From the NCBI GenBank assembly GCA_023419095.1, contig JAEZYN010000095.1, forward strand, positions 1 through 22,143: DNA of 22,143 nt. Reading direction: 5' to 3'. Shown here piece after piece: positions 1-8,086 of this stretch (position 1 is its first letter; every line of letters starts with the position of its first letter). Below the pieces are notes generated by a model. That model had not been told where the DNA came from. It did no database searches and saw only the letters and a program-made list of their open reading frames with translations. Source of the stretch: Bacteroidota bacterium (GTDB taxonomy: Bacteria > Bacteroidota > Bacteroidia > Flavobacteriales > Weeksellaceae). A program made the translations under genes and the position numbers.

Positions 1-1
1 G

Positions 2-76
2 GCCGAACTAAAGACCATTCTGAAGATTTCAGGTGAAACTTATAAAGCAAAAGAAGAAGAAGATGAGCACCACTAA
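2..76 (+). CDS. actC: ActC (NrfD-like subunit of Alternative Complex III), C-terminal end only
   Basis: An open frame enters from the left edge and stops at TAA 74-76, giving 24 residues that end in a charged tail (KAKEEEDEHH). It overlaps the start of actD by 14 bases. In Bacteroidota the gene directly before actD in this operon is actC, the integral membrane NrfD-like subunit that binds quinol, and a hydrophilic cytosolic C-terminus of this kind suits it. The assignment rests mainly on gene order, because too little sequence is present to show a domain. Confidence 0.6.
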   Translation, partial: AELKTILKISGETYKAKEEEDEHH

Positions 77-584
77 AAAAATATTTGGCATCTATGCAGA
101 CGATGATGATCTGCTGAATGGAGTACACGCCTTCAATGACAAGGGTATCGCAATTGGTGAAGTCTATACGCCTTTCCCTGTACATGGTCTTGATAAAGCT
201 TTAGGACTTAAGAAAACAAGAATTTCTGATGCTGCTTTTATCTACGCTGTATATGGTGTGACGATCGGTGCTTTGGTGACTTACTATACCATGAACCATG
301 ACTGGCCGATGAACATCGGTGGAAAACCAGCTTTTTCGTGGGCTGAAAACATGCCGGCGTTCGTAGTGCCAATGTTTGAACTTATGGTTTTCTGTGCGGC
401 TCACCTCATGTCGCTCACCTTTTTGTTCCGTAATAAAATGTATCCCGGCTGCCCGCCGCAGAATCCTGATCCACGAACGACAGACGATAAGTTCATGATC
501 GAACTGGTAAGTGACAATGTGGAAGCGGTAAAGCAGATCCTCGTAGATACCGGAGTAGAAGAGATTACGGTGAAGGATGTGTAA
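63..584 (+). CDS. actD: Alternative Complex III subunit ActD (DUF3341 family)
   Basis: This 173-residue protein belongs to the DUF3341/ActD family, a small membrane subunit of the quinol:cytochrome c oxidoreductase Alternative Complex III (ACIII) in the cytoplasmic membrane. The N-terminal soluble part begins MSTTKKIFGIYADDDDLL and resembles a ferredoxin-like fold. Two membrane helices follow at about 57-77 and 98-122, then a soluble C-terminal segment. I chose ATG 63 rather than the in-frame ATG 33, because 33 would add a Lys-rich stretch lying inside actC, whereas MSTTKK fits the family start. The 14-base overlap with actC and 47-base gap to actE show that the genes are one operon. ActD carries no cofactor and is thought to be structural or to help with proton movement. 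Confidence 0.88.
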   Translation: MSTTKKIFGIYADDDDLLNGVHAFNDKGIAIGEVYTPFPVHGLDKALGLKKTRISDAAFIYAVYGVTIGALVTYYTMNHDWPMNIGGKPAFSWAENMPAFVVPMFELMVFCAAHLMSLTFLFRNKMYPGCPPQNPDPRTTDDKFMIELVSDNVEAVKQILVDTGVEEITVKDV

Positions 585-631
585 GTGATTGCCTGGAAGG
601 TATCATTATTAAAAAAAAAAATTGTCCGAAC

Positions 632-1402
632 ATGACAAAGAATATATTTAAAATTACAGCAATCGTAGGTTTTGCAGCTTTGGCACTCAGCTCTTGCAGC
701 AAAGAAAATCCGCCGTTGGTTTATTTTCCCGATATGTATTTTCCGGTAGCATATGACCCGCTGATGAAAGCTAAAGATGCTTATACTGACCGCGAAAACG
801 AGATCCCGGCCTTTGTAAAGAATGGTGGCGCCACAGGTCTTCGTCCGGTTGACGGAACGGTTGCTCAGAATGCTGACGGCGTAGTGTCACCTGCAGCCAA
901 TTCAGGTATGACAGTGGATATGTACAATGCCGGTTACGATGCTTCGAAACAGATTACTACCTCGCCATTACAGGCCGGAAACCAGCAGAAAGATATAGAG
1001 CGCGGAAAAGTACTCTTCAATCAGACGTGCGCGGCATGCCACGGCACCGGAGGTGACGGTCAGGGACCGATAGTTGCCAGTGGAGCGTACAGCGGTGTTC
1101 CGAATTATAAAGACCGTGAACTTACAGTAGCGTCAGTTCAGTACGTGATTAAACATGGCCGAAATGCGATGGGATCTTATGCCGGGCAACTGAAACCCGG
1201 TGACCAGTGGAGAGTTGCAATGTATGTAATGAACGAGTTTAAAGGTGGCTTAGCCTCAGCATCCCCAGCAGTAGCAGGTACTACGACCTCTACACCGGGC
1301 GCCGCCGCGGCACTTACGGAAACACCTGCTCCCGGAGCCGGATCACCAGCACCTACCGCGCAGCAAGGCGCAGGAAATGCATCTACAAATCCTAAAAAAT
1401 AA
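632..1402 (+). CDS. actE: Alternative Complex III subunit ActE, monohaem cytochrome c lipoprotein
   Basis: This 256-residue lipoprotein has a signal peptide ending in the lipobox LSSC, with the acylated Cys at 22. One haem c attachment site CAACH lies at 133-137, so His137 is the proximal ligand; Met180 in NAMGSY is the likely distal ligand. ActE is the periplasm-facing monohaem subunit of ACIII and helps pass electrons from quinol to downstream c-type cytochromes or oxidase. Residues 24-60 carry the family pattern PDMYFPVAY. The end of the protein, from about 209, is a low-complexity Pro/Ala/Thr/Ser/Gly tail that looks disordered. It lies between actD and actF, 11 bases before actF. Confidence 0.92.
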   Translation: MTKNIFKITAIVGFAALALSSCSKENPPLVYFPDMYFPVAYDPLMKAKDAYTDRENEIPAFVKNGGATGLRPVDGTVAQNADGVVSPAANSGMTVDMYNAGYDASKQITTSPLQAGNQQKDIERGKVLFNQTCAACHGTGGDGQGPIVASGAYSGVPNYKDRELTVASVQYVIKHGRNAMGSYAGQLKPGDQWRVAMYVMNEFKGGLASASPAVAGTTTSTPGAAAALTETPAPGAGSPAPTAQQGAGNASTNPKK

Positions 1403-1413
1403 AAAGATTTACA

Positions 1414-2745
1414 ATGTATAGTTTTTCACCTAAATTGAGATTATATTCCTTCATATTCATCGCGCTAGGATTAGTGCTTTTTGGTGCGGGTTATTTCCTG
1501 AACAAAGGAATTGATGATACACGTATAGAACACATGATGGAAGCTGTGCACGCAGGCGGCAACCATGCACCTACGCATTCCAGCGAGCTTGTGGGTCCGC
1601 AAGACCATCAGGCACATCTGGATCATGCTAAACTTCAGGTGGGCAACCAGCCATTGGCTGCTATCCATATTGTAGCCGTGTTCCTTTTTGCACTCAGCTG
1701 CTGCGCACTTTTCTTTTACTGTATTCAGAACGCGGCGCACGCTGGTTGGTCTATAATCATCCTCAGAGTGATGGAGGCTATCGCTTCTTTCATTCCTTGG
1801 GCGGGTGCTATCTTAATTATTTTAATGGTACTGAATGTGACCCATTTCGGTCACCTCTTCCACTGGATGGATCCTGAACTCACCACGCCAGGAGATCCAC
1901 ATTTCGATCCGATTCTGTACGAAAAACAAACCTTCCTAAATATTCCGTTCTATGCTGTCCGTACTTTAATTTATGTTCTTGGTGCTTCATTCTTCGCCTG
2001 GAAACTGAAAAGTTTGTCTAAGCGCGTAGATGAGACCAAAGACCGTAAAGTATACGCCAGCTACTATAACTGGAGTGTTGGTTACATCGCATTTTTCGGC
2101 TTCGCAACTGCTGCGTGGGCTTGGGATTGGTTGATGTCTATCGATCCGCACTGGTATTCTACGATGTATATTTGGTATGCAATGGTAAGCTGTCTTGCTT
2201 CTGCGATTGCCGCAATCATTCTGATCAGTGTTTATTTAAAGAAAAAAGGTGTTTTACCTCAGTTCAATGATAATCATCTGCACGATTTAGGGGTTTACCT
2301 TTTCGCGAGCAGCATGCTTTGGACATATACCTGGTTCTGTCAGTTCATGTTATACTGGTATGCAAACATTCCGGAGGAAGTGAATTATTTCTTTGGTAGA
2401 TTTAAATATTACTCGCCAACTTTCCTGCCGATGCTTATCCTGAATTTCCTTATTCCGTTGCTGGTTTTGGTAAGTTCGAGCATTAAGAGAAATTATAAAG
2501 TAGTTACCACGGTAGCAGTAATTGTTCTTGTAGGTCACTGGCTGGATTATTTTAATATGATCATGCCGGGAACGGTAGGTCCATTCTGGAAGACACCAGA
2601 AGTACTTTTGCTCAATCTGGGTGCTGTACTTTTTGGAGTTGGTTTGTTTGTATTCGTAGTTCTTACGGCACTTTCCAAACTAAAACTTATACCGGAAGGA
2701 AATCCATTCGTGAAAGAATCAAAAATTTATGAATATCCATTTTAA
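1414..2745 (+). CDS. actF: Alternative Complex III subunit ActF (NrfD-like quinol-binding membrane protein)
   Basis: This 443-residue polytopic membrane protein has about ten hydrophobic helices, as expected for ActF, the second NrfD-like subunit of ACIII besides ActC. The first helix covers about 12-30. It is followed by a soluble loop (about 35-75) very rich in His (HMMEAVHAGGNH, DHQAHLDHAKL), and then the remaining helices. Aromatic-rich motifs such as WAWDWLMSIDPHWYSTMY (about 230-250) are typical of the family. ActF has no cofactor of its own and is held to line a proton or quinol path. It is the last gene of the operon; a terminator lies 28 bases downstream and no oxidase (cox) genes follow here. 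Confidence 0.9.
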   Translation: MYSFSPKLRLYSFIFIALGLVLFGAGYFLNKGIDDTRIEHMMEAVHAGGNHAPTHSSELVGPQDHQAHLDHAKLQVGNQPLAAIHIVAVFLFALSCCALFFYCIQNAAHAGWSIIILRVMEAIASFIPWAGAILIILMVLNVTHFGHLFHWMDPELTTPGDPHFDPILYEKQTFLNIPFYAVRTLIYVLGASFFAWKLKSLSKRVDETKDRKVYASYYNWSVGYIAFFGFATAAWAWDWLMSIDPHWYSTMYIWYAMVSCLASAIAAIILISVYLKKKGVLPQFNDNHLHDLGVYLFASSMLWTYTWFCQFMLYWYANIPEEVNYFFGRFKYYSPTFLPMLILNFLIPLLVLVSSSIKRNYKVVTTVAVIVLVGHWLDYFNMIMPGTVGPFWKTPEVLLLNLGAVLFGVGLFVFVVLTALSKLKLIPEGNPFVKESKIYEYPF

Positions 2746-2773
2746 TTTTCTGCGCTGACCCGCAATCTAATAT

Positions 2774-2800
2774 ATCCCGGCCTATGTCGGGATTTTTTTT
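2774..2800 (+). terminator. Rho-independent terminator of the act operon
   Basis: The stem ATCCCG (2774-2779) pairs with CGGGAT (2788-2793) around an 8-base loop and runs into a block of eight T. It closes the ACIII operon. The T block touches the promoter of the next gene. Confidence 0.85.
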
Positions 2801-2807
2801 AAATTTG
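2800..2807 (+). promoter_or_regulatory. Bacteroidota-type -7 element for the lipoprotein-apt unit
   Basis: TAAATTTG matches TAnnTTTG exactly and ends 15 bases before ATG 2823. It begins on the last T of the preceding terminator. No clear TTG -33 box is seen upstream. Confidence 0.6.
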
Positions 2808-2822
2808 TAGAAATCACTGGTT

Positions 2823-3980
2823 ATGAATCGTTTACTTTTCCTGGTTTTATTTTCCTTTTTGCTGGTTGCATGCAAAAAAGATTCGGTAGATGCCACTACC
2901 ACGCGTTCTTTTCAGTCCAGCATCAATGACATGACGTCAAGCCTGAGCACGCTGCAGCAGGTAAAGTTTAATGAAGCGCTTTACATTCTGAAAACATTTG
3001 GCGTGGAAGCTGAAGGTGATATTAATGAATTGAATGCGCTTGGAAAACTGATTAACGGCATGAAGGTTCCGCAAATTTTCTCGCTGGCTGATCAGGTTGC
3101 CCAGAAAAATGGAATCGACTGGTCAAGTACCGGCCCGCCGTCATTAGGTGAGATGAATATTTTCGGTGAAGAGCAGGCTAAGGAATCAGATCCGAATGAT
3201 ATTTCCGCCAGTTCACTTGGTCTTACAGTCACTCCTACTGCGCAGGACAGTATTTTAGGTCCCAAATCATTGCAAATTGTACCAAGGCTGCTTGACACAC
3301 GCGGAAATCCGATTACGTTTTCAGGTGCTGCTCTGGAAGTGACCCTGGAAGTCTTCAGTGCCGGAAACAGAGTTTTGACATCGAAAAATTTAATGACCGA
3401 CAATAATTTTAAAGGTTTCAGTTTAAGGTTTGCATCACTTCCAGCCGAGAAAATTACTGACGGAAAAATAGACATCACGGTATCTGCAAGAACGGCGAAA
3501 AAAACCTTTAAAATGTCCAAAATAGGCGTGACGGTAAATCAAAGAGCGTTATTGATGCCGGCCGGAACACCTTCCGAAACTACAGATCCTGCAACCACAG
3601 ATCCCGGCACAGACGTCACTGGCGAAACGCCTGCTGGTACAGATGCTGCACCTGCGGCTCCGGTTGGAGATCCAAAGGCGAGCGTGACAAGATTTTTGAA
3701 CAGTCTGAGTGCACAGAATCTGCGTGGAGCCTACGACACAGCAGATAACCCTGCGTGGGGCTCATACGAAAGCTTCTCAAATCCTACATCAGGTTTTGGT
3801 GCAGTGAAAAGCATTAACGTAAAAAACATCAGTACTACAAATACCGCAGCAGGAAATGCTAGTGTAGATGCAACATACGATGTGACGGATAAAAGCGGGA
3901 AAACCACGGCACTGAAGGTGACTTTCGGCCTGAAGAATGTCAATGGCGAATGGAAAATTTCAAGCTATAAAATCAATTAA
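2823..3980 (+). CDS. Two-domain lipoprotein of unknown function
   Basis: This 385-residue protein has a signal peptide with lipobox LVAC (Cys17), so it should be a lipoprotein. Three parts can be seen. Residues 30-100 form a helical segment with the pattern FQSSINDMTSSLSTLQQVKF, like small DUF6694-type lipoprotein domains. Residues 130-245 are beta-rich. A Thr/Pro/Asp/Ala linker with TTDP repeats covers about 247-283. The C-terminal domain (285-385) ends in GEWKISSYKI, the usual last strand of NTF2-like/DUF4878 domains that bind small ligands or act as accessory lipoproteins. It has its own promoter and lies one base upstream of apt, so the two are cotranscribed. I do not recognise a specific function. 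Confidence 0.75.
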   Translation: MNRLLFLVLFSFLLVACKKDSVDATTTRSFQSSINDMTSSLSTLQQVKFNEALYILKTFGVEAEGDINELNALGKLINGMKVPQIFSLADQVAQKNGIDWSSTGPPSLGEMNIFGEEQAKESDPNDISASSLGLTVTPTAQDSILGPKSLQIVPRLLDTRGNPITFSGAALEVTLEVFSAGNRVLTSKNLMTDNNFKGFSLRFASLPAEKITDGKIDITVSARTAKKTFKMSKIGVTVNQRALLMPAGTPSETTDPATTDPGTDVTGETPAGTDAAPAAPVGDPKASVTRFLNSLSAQNLRGAYDTADNPAWGSYESFSNPTSGFGAVKSINVKNISTTNTAAGNASVDATYDVTDKSGKTTALKVTFGLKNVNGEWKISSYKIN

Positions 3981-3981
3981 A

Positions 3982-4518
3982 ATGAGTAAACCAAACCTCG
4001 CGAAACGTCTGGAGGAAACCATAGAAAATATCCCGGATTTTCCCAAAGAAGGCATTCAGTTCAAGGACATAACGCCAATCTTTTTGAAACCAGATTTGTA
4101 CGAGGATATCATCGCCGAGTTTGTAAACTTCAGCCGTGGCAAAATTGATGCAGTATGCGGAATCGAAAGTCGAGGTTATCTGTTTGGTATTGCAATTGCC
4201 GTTGCGCTTGAAGTTCCTTTTGTTCTGATCCGCAAAGCCGGCAAGTTGCCGCCGCCTTTTGTAGCCGAAAAATATGACCTCGAATATGGTTCCGCTGAAA
4301 TCGAGATGCGGAAAGGCCAGATCAAAGCCGGGCAGCGCATTCTCATCCACGACGATTTGCTCGCAACGGGCGGTACCACGGAAGCTGCCGCAAAACTTGT
4401 CGAAAAGCAGGGTGCGGAAGTTTCGCAGTTCAGTTTTCTCATTGGCCTGAAAGATCTTCAGGGTGCAAAACGACTTAAAGATTTCAATGCTGAAATTTTC
4501 ACTATCATCGAATATTAA
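3982..4518 (+). CDS. apt: Adenine phosphoribosyltransferase
   Basis: Apt converts adenine and PRPP into AMP and pyrophosphate in the cytosol (purine salvage). The 178-residue length is typical. It begins with the family pattern IENIPDFPKEGIQFKDITPI (about 14-33) and has the base-binding region GIESRGYLFG (60-69) and the flexible loop RKAGKLPPPF (84-93). The PRPP-binding motif is ILIHDDLLATGGT at about 120-132. I placed the start at ATG 3982, one base after the stop of the lipoprotein gene; the longer in-frame opening would lie inside that gene. There is no Shine-Dalgarno sequence; the tight spacing suggests translational coupling. Confidence 0.96.
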   Translation: MSKPNLAKRLEETIENIPDFPKEGIQFKDITPIFLKPDLYEDIIAEFVNFSRGKIDAVCGIESRGYLFGIAIAVALEVPFVLIRKAGKLPPPFVAEKYDLEYGSAEIEMRKGQIKAGQRILIHDDLLATGGTTEAAAKLVEKQGAEVSQFSFLIGLKDLQGAKRLKDFNAEIFTIIEY

Positions 4519-4587
4519 TCCACAAATCATTAGAATTATTTAAATAAAAGCCGCAGATTTTTAAGCAGAATGTTTTTTAAACCAATA

Positions 4588-4619
4588 TTTTGTATATCCT
4601 GCGAAAACCGTTAAATTTG
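4588..4619 (+). promoter_or_regulatory. Promoter of the TPR-ribH-GT2-arnT-like operon
   Basis: TTTTG at 4588-4592 and TAAATTTG at 4612-4619 are 19 bases apart, a very good match to the Bacteroidota -33/-7 promoter. The -7 box ends 22 bases before ATG 4642. Confidence 0.75.
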
Positions 4620-4641
4620 CACTTCAATTTTTAAAACTATT

Positions 4642-5349
4642 ATGGCAAAGCATACAACGCAAACTAAAAATACGCTTGAAGGGAAGGAAACCGTAGAAGT
4701 CTTCAAGGATCTGGACCGAGGCGCACTGGATACTGAAAGATTCATCGAGAAGCACGCGAAAAAACTTGCTTTGATTTTCGTATTCCTCGTAGCGGCTGTG
4801 CTAGGCTATTTTGCCTACGAGCAGTTTTATGTGGAGCCAAGAAACGAAGAAGCAACTTTGAGCTATCTCGCGGCGCAAAAGAATCTGGCCGATGGTAAAC
4901 TCGATTTGGCATTGGGTGGAAAAACCGCTGCTAATCCGGGTTACTTGGGAACCTACAAAGACTTTTCGGATACTAAAGTTGGAAAACTTTCTGCTTATAA
5001 CGCAGGTTTGCTAAAATTTAAAGAAGGGAAATATCAGGAAGCCTACGATTTGCTTGATAAGTTTTCATCTAAAAATGATGTCCTGATGGCTTTGAAATTT
5101 GGCGCGATGGCTGATGCCCAACTTAATTTAAATAAAAGTGATGACGCTTTAAGTCTTTTAGACAAGGCAACTTCGGCGTCAGACGATCCGTATACCTCAT
5201 ATTATTTTACGCGAAAAGCAGGTCTTGTAGCTTTAGCTTTAAAGAAAAAAAGTGAGGCGAAAAAATATTTCTCATCTATTGACGAAAAGTACCAGGATTA
5301 CGATAACGGCATGTCTGATGCCTATATCGAAATGGTGAAATACTACTAA
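4642..5349 (+). CDS. Membrane-anchored tetratricopeptide repeat protein (YfgM-like)
   Basis: This 235-residue protein has a hydrophilic N-terminus of about 40 residues, one membrane helix at about 42-59, and a helical C-terminal region with TPR-like units. The clearest units are around AYNAGLLKFKEGKYQEAYDL (about 118-137) and the following helices up to about 215. This layout matches YfgM-like proteins, which sit in the inner membrane with the repeats outside and assist the Sec translocon and periplasmic chaperones. The match is by architecture only. It is the first gene after a strong promoter and lies 10 bases before ribH, an arrangement common in flavobacteria. Confidence 0.8.
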   Translation: MAKHTTQTKNTLEGKETVEVFKDLDRGALDTERFIEKHAKKLALIFVFLVAAVLGYFAYEQFYVEPRNEEATLSYLAAQKNLADGKLDLALGGKTAANPGYLGTYKDFSDTKVGKLSAYNAGLLKFKEGKYQEAYDLLDKFSSKNDVLMALKFGAMADAQLNLNKSDDALSLLDKATSASDDPYTSYYFTRKAGLVALALKKKSEAKKYFSSIDEKYQDYDNGMSDAYIEMVKYY

Positions 5350-5359
5350 AACTGAAACA

Positions 5360-5875
5360 ATGGCCACGGTAAATCTTTCCGATTACAAACCATTACAAAT
5401 TGATGATGCCGGTTCTTTCAGAATTGGCATTGTTTTTTCGGAGTGGAATGATTTTGTAACCCATAACCTGCGCGATGCTGCCCTGCAGATCCTTCAAAAG
5501 GAAGGTGTATTAGAACACAATATCACTGTTTACAAGGTTCCGGGCGCATTTGAACTTAGCTATGCTTCAATGCAGCTTTGCAAGGAAAATACATTTGATG
5601 CGGTAATTTCCATTGGCTGCGTCATTCGCGGAGAAACTCCGCATTTTGATTTTGTGTGTTCGGCGGTGGCGCAGGGCATCAAAGACTGCAACATCCTTAC
5701 AGATGTCCCGACGATCTTTTGTGTGCTGACCGATGATACAAAAGAGCAGTCTGTTGCGCGCAGTGGTGGCGATCTCGGGAATAAAGGCGTCGAGGCTGCT
5801 GTCACCGCATTGCAGATGATTGATTTTAAACGGAAACTATCGGGCAAATCCGGTCGTATTGGGTTTACCAGTTAA
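5360..5875 (+). CDS. ribH: 6,7-dimethyl-8-ribityllumazine synthase
   Basis: RibH joins 5-amino-6-ribitylaminouracil and dihydroxybutanone phosphate, the penultimate step of riboflavin synthesis, in the cytosol. The 171-residue protein has all the family marks. RIGIVFSEWND (21-31) carries the pyrimidine-stacking aromatic, Trp29, before Asn30. PGAFEL lies at 61-66. IRGETPHFDFV (89-99) contains His95, matching the acid-base histidine. The phosphate-binding end is TKEQSVARSGG (127-137), followed by GNKGVEAA. Other rib genes are not in the window, so the pathway is scattered here, as is common in this phylum. It is cotranscribed with the TPR gene upstream and the glycosyltransferase 12 bases downstream. 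Confidence 0.96.
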   Translation: MATVNLSDYKPLQIDDAGSFRIGIVFSEWNDFVTHNLRDAALQILQKEGVLEHNITVYKVPGAFELSYASMQLCKENTFDAVISIGCVIRGETPHFDFVCSAVAQGIKDCNILTDVPTIFCVLTDDTKEQSVARSGGDLGNKGVEAAVTALQMIDFKRKLSGKSGRIGFTS

Positions 5876-5887
5876 ATTTTTTATTGA

Positions 5888-6622
5888 TTGAAGAACGCCA
5901 TCGTAATACCGTGCTATAATGAATCTACGCGTTTGCCTGTGGCAGAATATGCGGGTTTCCTGCAGAATGATGATTCTTGTCGGCTGGTGTTTGTAAATGA
6001 CGGTTCTACAGATGATACGCTGGTGGTTCTGCAAAACCTGCAGTCGCAATTTCCGGAAAGTGTTGAGATTGTTGATCTGAAGCAAAATGAAGGGAAAGCA
6101 GCTGCGGTGCGTGCCGGCGTGTTGAATTGCCTTAAAAACGATTTCGAAAAAATCGGTTATCTGGACGCAGATCTGGCTACTTCGCTGCAAGAATGGAAAA
6201 CCATTTCCGAACATGTTTCAGGAGAGGTAGTTTTCGCATTCGGCGCCAGAATCTCAAAGATTGACAATCATATTTCGCGGAAAAAATACCGCCATTACGT
6301 AGGTCGCGTAATTGCCACCTTCATATCCGAAGCGCTTGGTTTCGCAGTGTACGATACGCAGTGTGGCTGTAAAGTTTTGCGCGCAGATGTGGCGCGGGAA
6401 GTTTTTGCAGAGGGTTTCCTTTCACGCTGGCTTTTTGATGTCGAGATATTTTTCAGAATAAAAAATAAGTTTGGCGCAAAAAGCATGTCGCGGGTTTGTC
6501 GTGAAATTCCCCTTCAGCGCTGGCAGGATGTGGCTGAATCTAAGGTAAAGTTCACCTATTTTTTTAGGCTATGGACAGACCTTTTTTTAATTGCTAAAAA
6601 ATACCGCAATGCACAAAAGTGA
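5888..6622 (+). CDS. GT2 glycosyltransferase, polyprenol/dolichyl-phosphate sugar synthase type
   Basis: This 244-residue GT-A protein resembles DPM1-like enzymes that load a sugar onto a polyprenyl phosphate at the inner face of the membrane. It shows IPCYNE (7-12), NDGSTDDT (37-44), the metal-binding DADLATS (93-99), DTQCGCKVL (156-164) and RWLFDVE (180-186), in the usual order. There is no C-terminal membrane domain. The reading frame is closed by TGA 5885-5887, and the conserved motif begins only six residues in, so TTG 5888 must be the start codon. The gene overlaps the downstream GT-C gene by 14 bases, implying that it makes the lipid-linked donor for that enzyme. The sugar is unknown. 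Confidence 0.88.
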   Translation: MKNAIVIPCYNESTRLPVAEYAGFLQNDDSCRLVFVNDGSTDDTLVVLQNLQSQFPESVEIVDLKQNEGKAAAVRAGVLNCLKNDFEKIGYLDADLATSLQEWKTISEHVSGEVVFAFGARISKIDNHISRKKYRHYVGRVIATFISEALGFAVYDTQCGCKVLRADVAREVFAEGFLSRWLFDVEIFFRIKNKFGAKSMSRVCREIPLQRWQDVAESKVKFTYFFRLWTDLFLIAKKYRNAQK

Positions 6623-7997
6623 ATTTTATAAGCATCCGAATTTCTATAGAATAGCGTTGGCAGCGATGATTGTCGCCCGGCTTCTTCTCAATGCGCTTAT
6701 TCCGCTGATGGACCAGACCGAAGCGCGCTATGCGGAAATAGCACGGTTAATGGCCGAAACCGGTAACTGGATCACGCCACAGATAGATTATCACACTCCG
6801 TTTTGGGCAAAACCGCCCTTATCTACCTGGCTTTCGGCGATTTCAATAAAAATTTTTGGAGTCAACGAGTTTGCGGTAAGATTTCCGGCATTTGCAATCT
6901 CACTTTTGCTTCTTTGGCTGATGAAACCGTTTGCTGTACGGGCGAACGTACCTTTACTTCTTCCTGCTTTTATACTTTTCACATTGCCCGAATTCCTTCT
7001 CCACGTCGGTGTAGTTTCTACGGACATGACGCTTCTTTTATCGGTTACACTGATGATGGTTTCATTTTGGGAGACTATGAATGGCGGGAAAAGAATCTGG
7101 CGTTATCTCTTTTTTGTCGCTGTTGGTTTAGGATTTTTAGCTAAAGGTCCTATCGTACTTCTGTTGACAGGTCCGCCGCTTTTTGCGTGGGCACTTTGGT
7201 TTAAAAATTTAAAGAAAGTGCTGTTTTCATTTCCGTGGCTGATCGGGATTGTGATTGTATTTGTTGTAGCTTTTCCCTGGTATTATCTGGCTGAAAAAAC
7301 GACGCCCGGCTTCCTTGAATACTTTTTTGTCGGCGAACATTATAAACGTTTTTTTGACGCTTCGTGGACAGGTGACAAATATGGCTTCCCAAAAATCCAG
7401 CCTTTTGGAATCATCTGGGTTTTCCTCTTTTCACTGGCGCTGCCGTGGATATTGTTTTTTGCTAATAAATTAGTCAGAGAGCCGAAAATTATTTTAAGAG
7501 ACAGATGGCTGCTTTTCCTGGCACTTTGGGTACTTTGGACGCCATTATTCTTTACTTCATCCAAAAGTCTCATTCATACCTATATTCTTCCGTGCTGTTT
7601 TCCGCTGGCACTGTTTGTTACAACTTATTGGGAAAATATTAAAAATAAAAAAGTATACATCTATTCTGCACTCGTTCTTCCGGTACTTTCCGTTGTCATT
7701 ATTCTGCTCGCATTAGTTCCGGGTATATTTGAAAATAATACAAACACAGACAAGTACATTTTGGAAGATTATAAGGGTGAAAATCTGTTCTATCTTTCAG
7801 AAAAAACCTATTCAAGCCAGTTCTACAGCAAAGGCCGCGTGAAAACAATTCCGGCCGAAAAACTCGACAGTCTTAAAACAAACAGTCAGGACTTTCTGGT
7901 GCTTGTCCGTAAACGTGACAGCGCTTCACTTCCGGCGTCGGCTGATTTAGTAAAAATTCGCGAAAGCCGCAAAAGCCTGCTGTACGGGCGTCCATAG
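6609..7997 (+). CDS. ArnT-like GT-C glycosyltransferase (GT83/PMT_2 type)
   Basis: This 463-residue membrane protein has about ten to twelve hydrophobic helices and a soluble end of about 80 residues. The first loop, DQTEARYAEIARLMAETGNW (35-54), matches the ArnT/PMT motif whose acidic residues act in catalysis. It is followed by FWAKPPLSTWLSA, also typical. Such enzymes take a sugar from undecaprenyl phosphate outside the inner membrane and place it on lipid A or another acceptor. I chose ATG 6609 (MHKSEFYKH); an in-frame ATG at 6591 lies deeper in the previous gene. Specificity for aminoarabinose cannot be claimed, since no arn pathway genes are present. The GT2 partner upstream probably makes its donor. 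Confidence 0.87.
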   Translation: MHKSEFYKHPNFYRIALAAMIVARLLLNALIPLMDQTEARYAEIARLMAETGNWITPQIDYHTPFWAKPPLSTWLSAISIKIFGVNEFAVRFPAFAISLLLLWLMKPFAVRANVPLLLPAFILFTLPEFLLHVGVVSTDMTLLLSVTLMMVSFWETMNGGKRIWRYLFFVAVGLGFLAKGPIVLLLTGPPLFAWALWFKNLKKVLFSFPWLIGIVIVFVVAFPWYYLAEKTTPGFLEYFFVGEHYKRFFDASWTGDKYGFPKIQPFGIIWVFLFSLALPWILFFANKLVREPKIILRDRWLLFLALWVLWTPLFFTSSKSLIHTYILPCCFPLALFVTTYWENIKNKKVYIYSALVLPVLSVVIILLALVPGIFENNTNTDKYILEDYKGENLFYLSEKTYSSQFYSKGRVKTIPAEKLDSLKTNSQDFLVLVRKRDSASLPASADLVKIRESRKSLLYGRP

Positions 7998-8086
7998 TTA
8001 TTTTTAAATTCTTTACGCACACTACTTTTCCTGTTCAGATTGTAGGGTATATTTTTTGCAGACTGCAATTCAAAAAATAAACTATT

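Noticed and set aside
611..620. Run of ten A before actE as a phase-variable tract
   Set aside because: It lies in the spacer, not in a coding frame or between promoter boxes, and nothing suggests switching of a respiratory gene.
1255..1402. Pro/Ala/Thr-rich end of ActE as a possible frameshift product
   Set aside because: The frame stays open to a stop well placed before actF, and disordered tails of this composition are common in envelope lipoproteins.
3092..3520. 142-codon minus-strand frame inside the lipoprotein gene
   Set aside because: Antisense to a gene with signal peptide, lipobox and promoter; no motif or promoter of its own.
3973..4530. 185-codon open frame on the minus strand opposite apt
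   Set aside because: It lies wholly over a well-supported gene, shows no family motif, and is a by-product of the codon use of apt.
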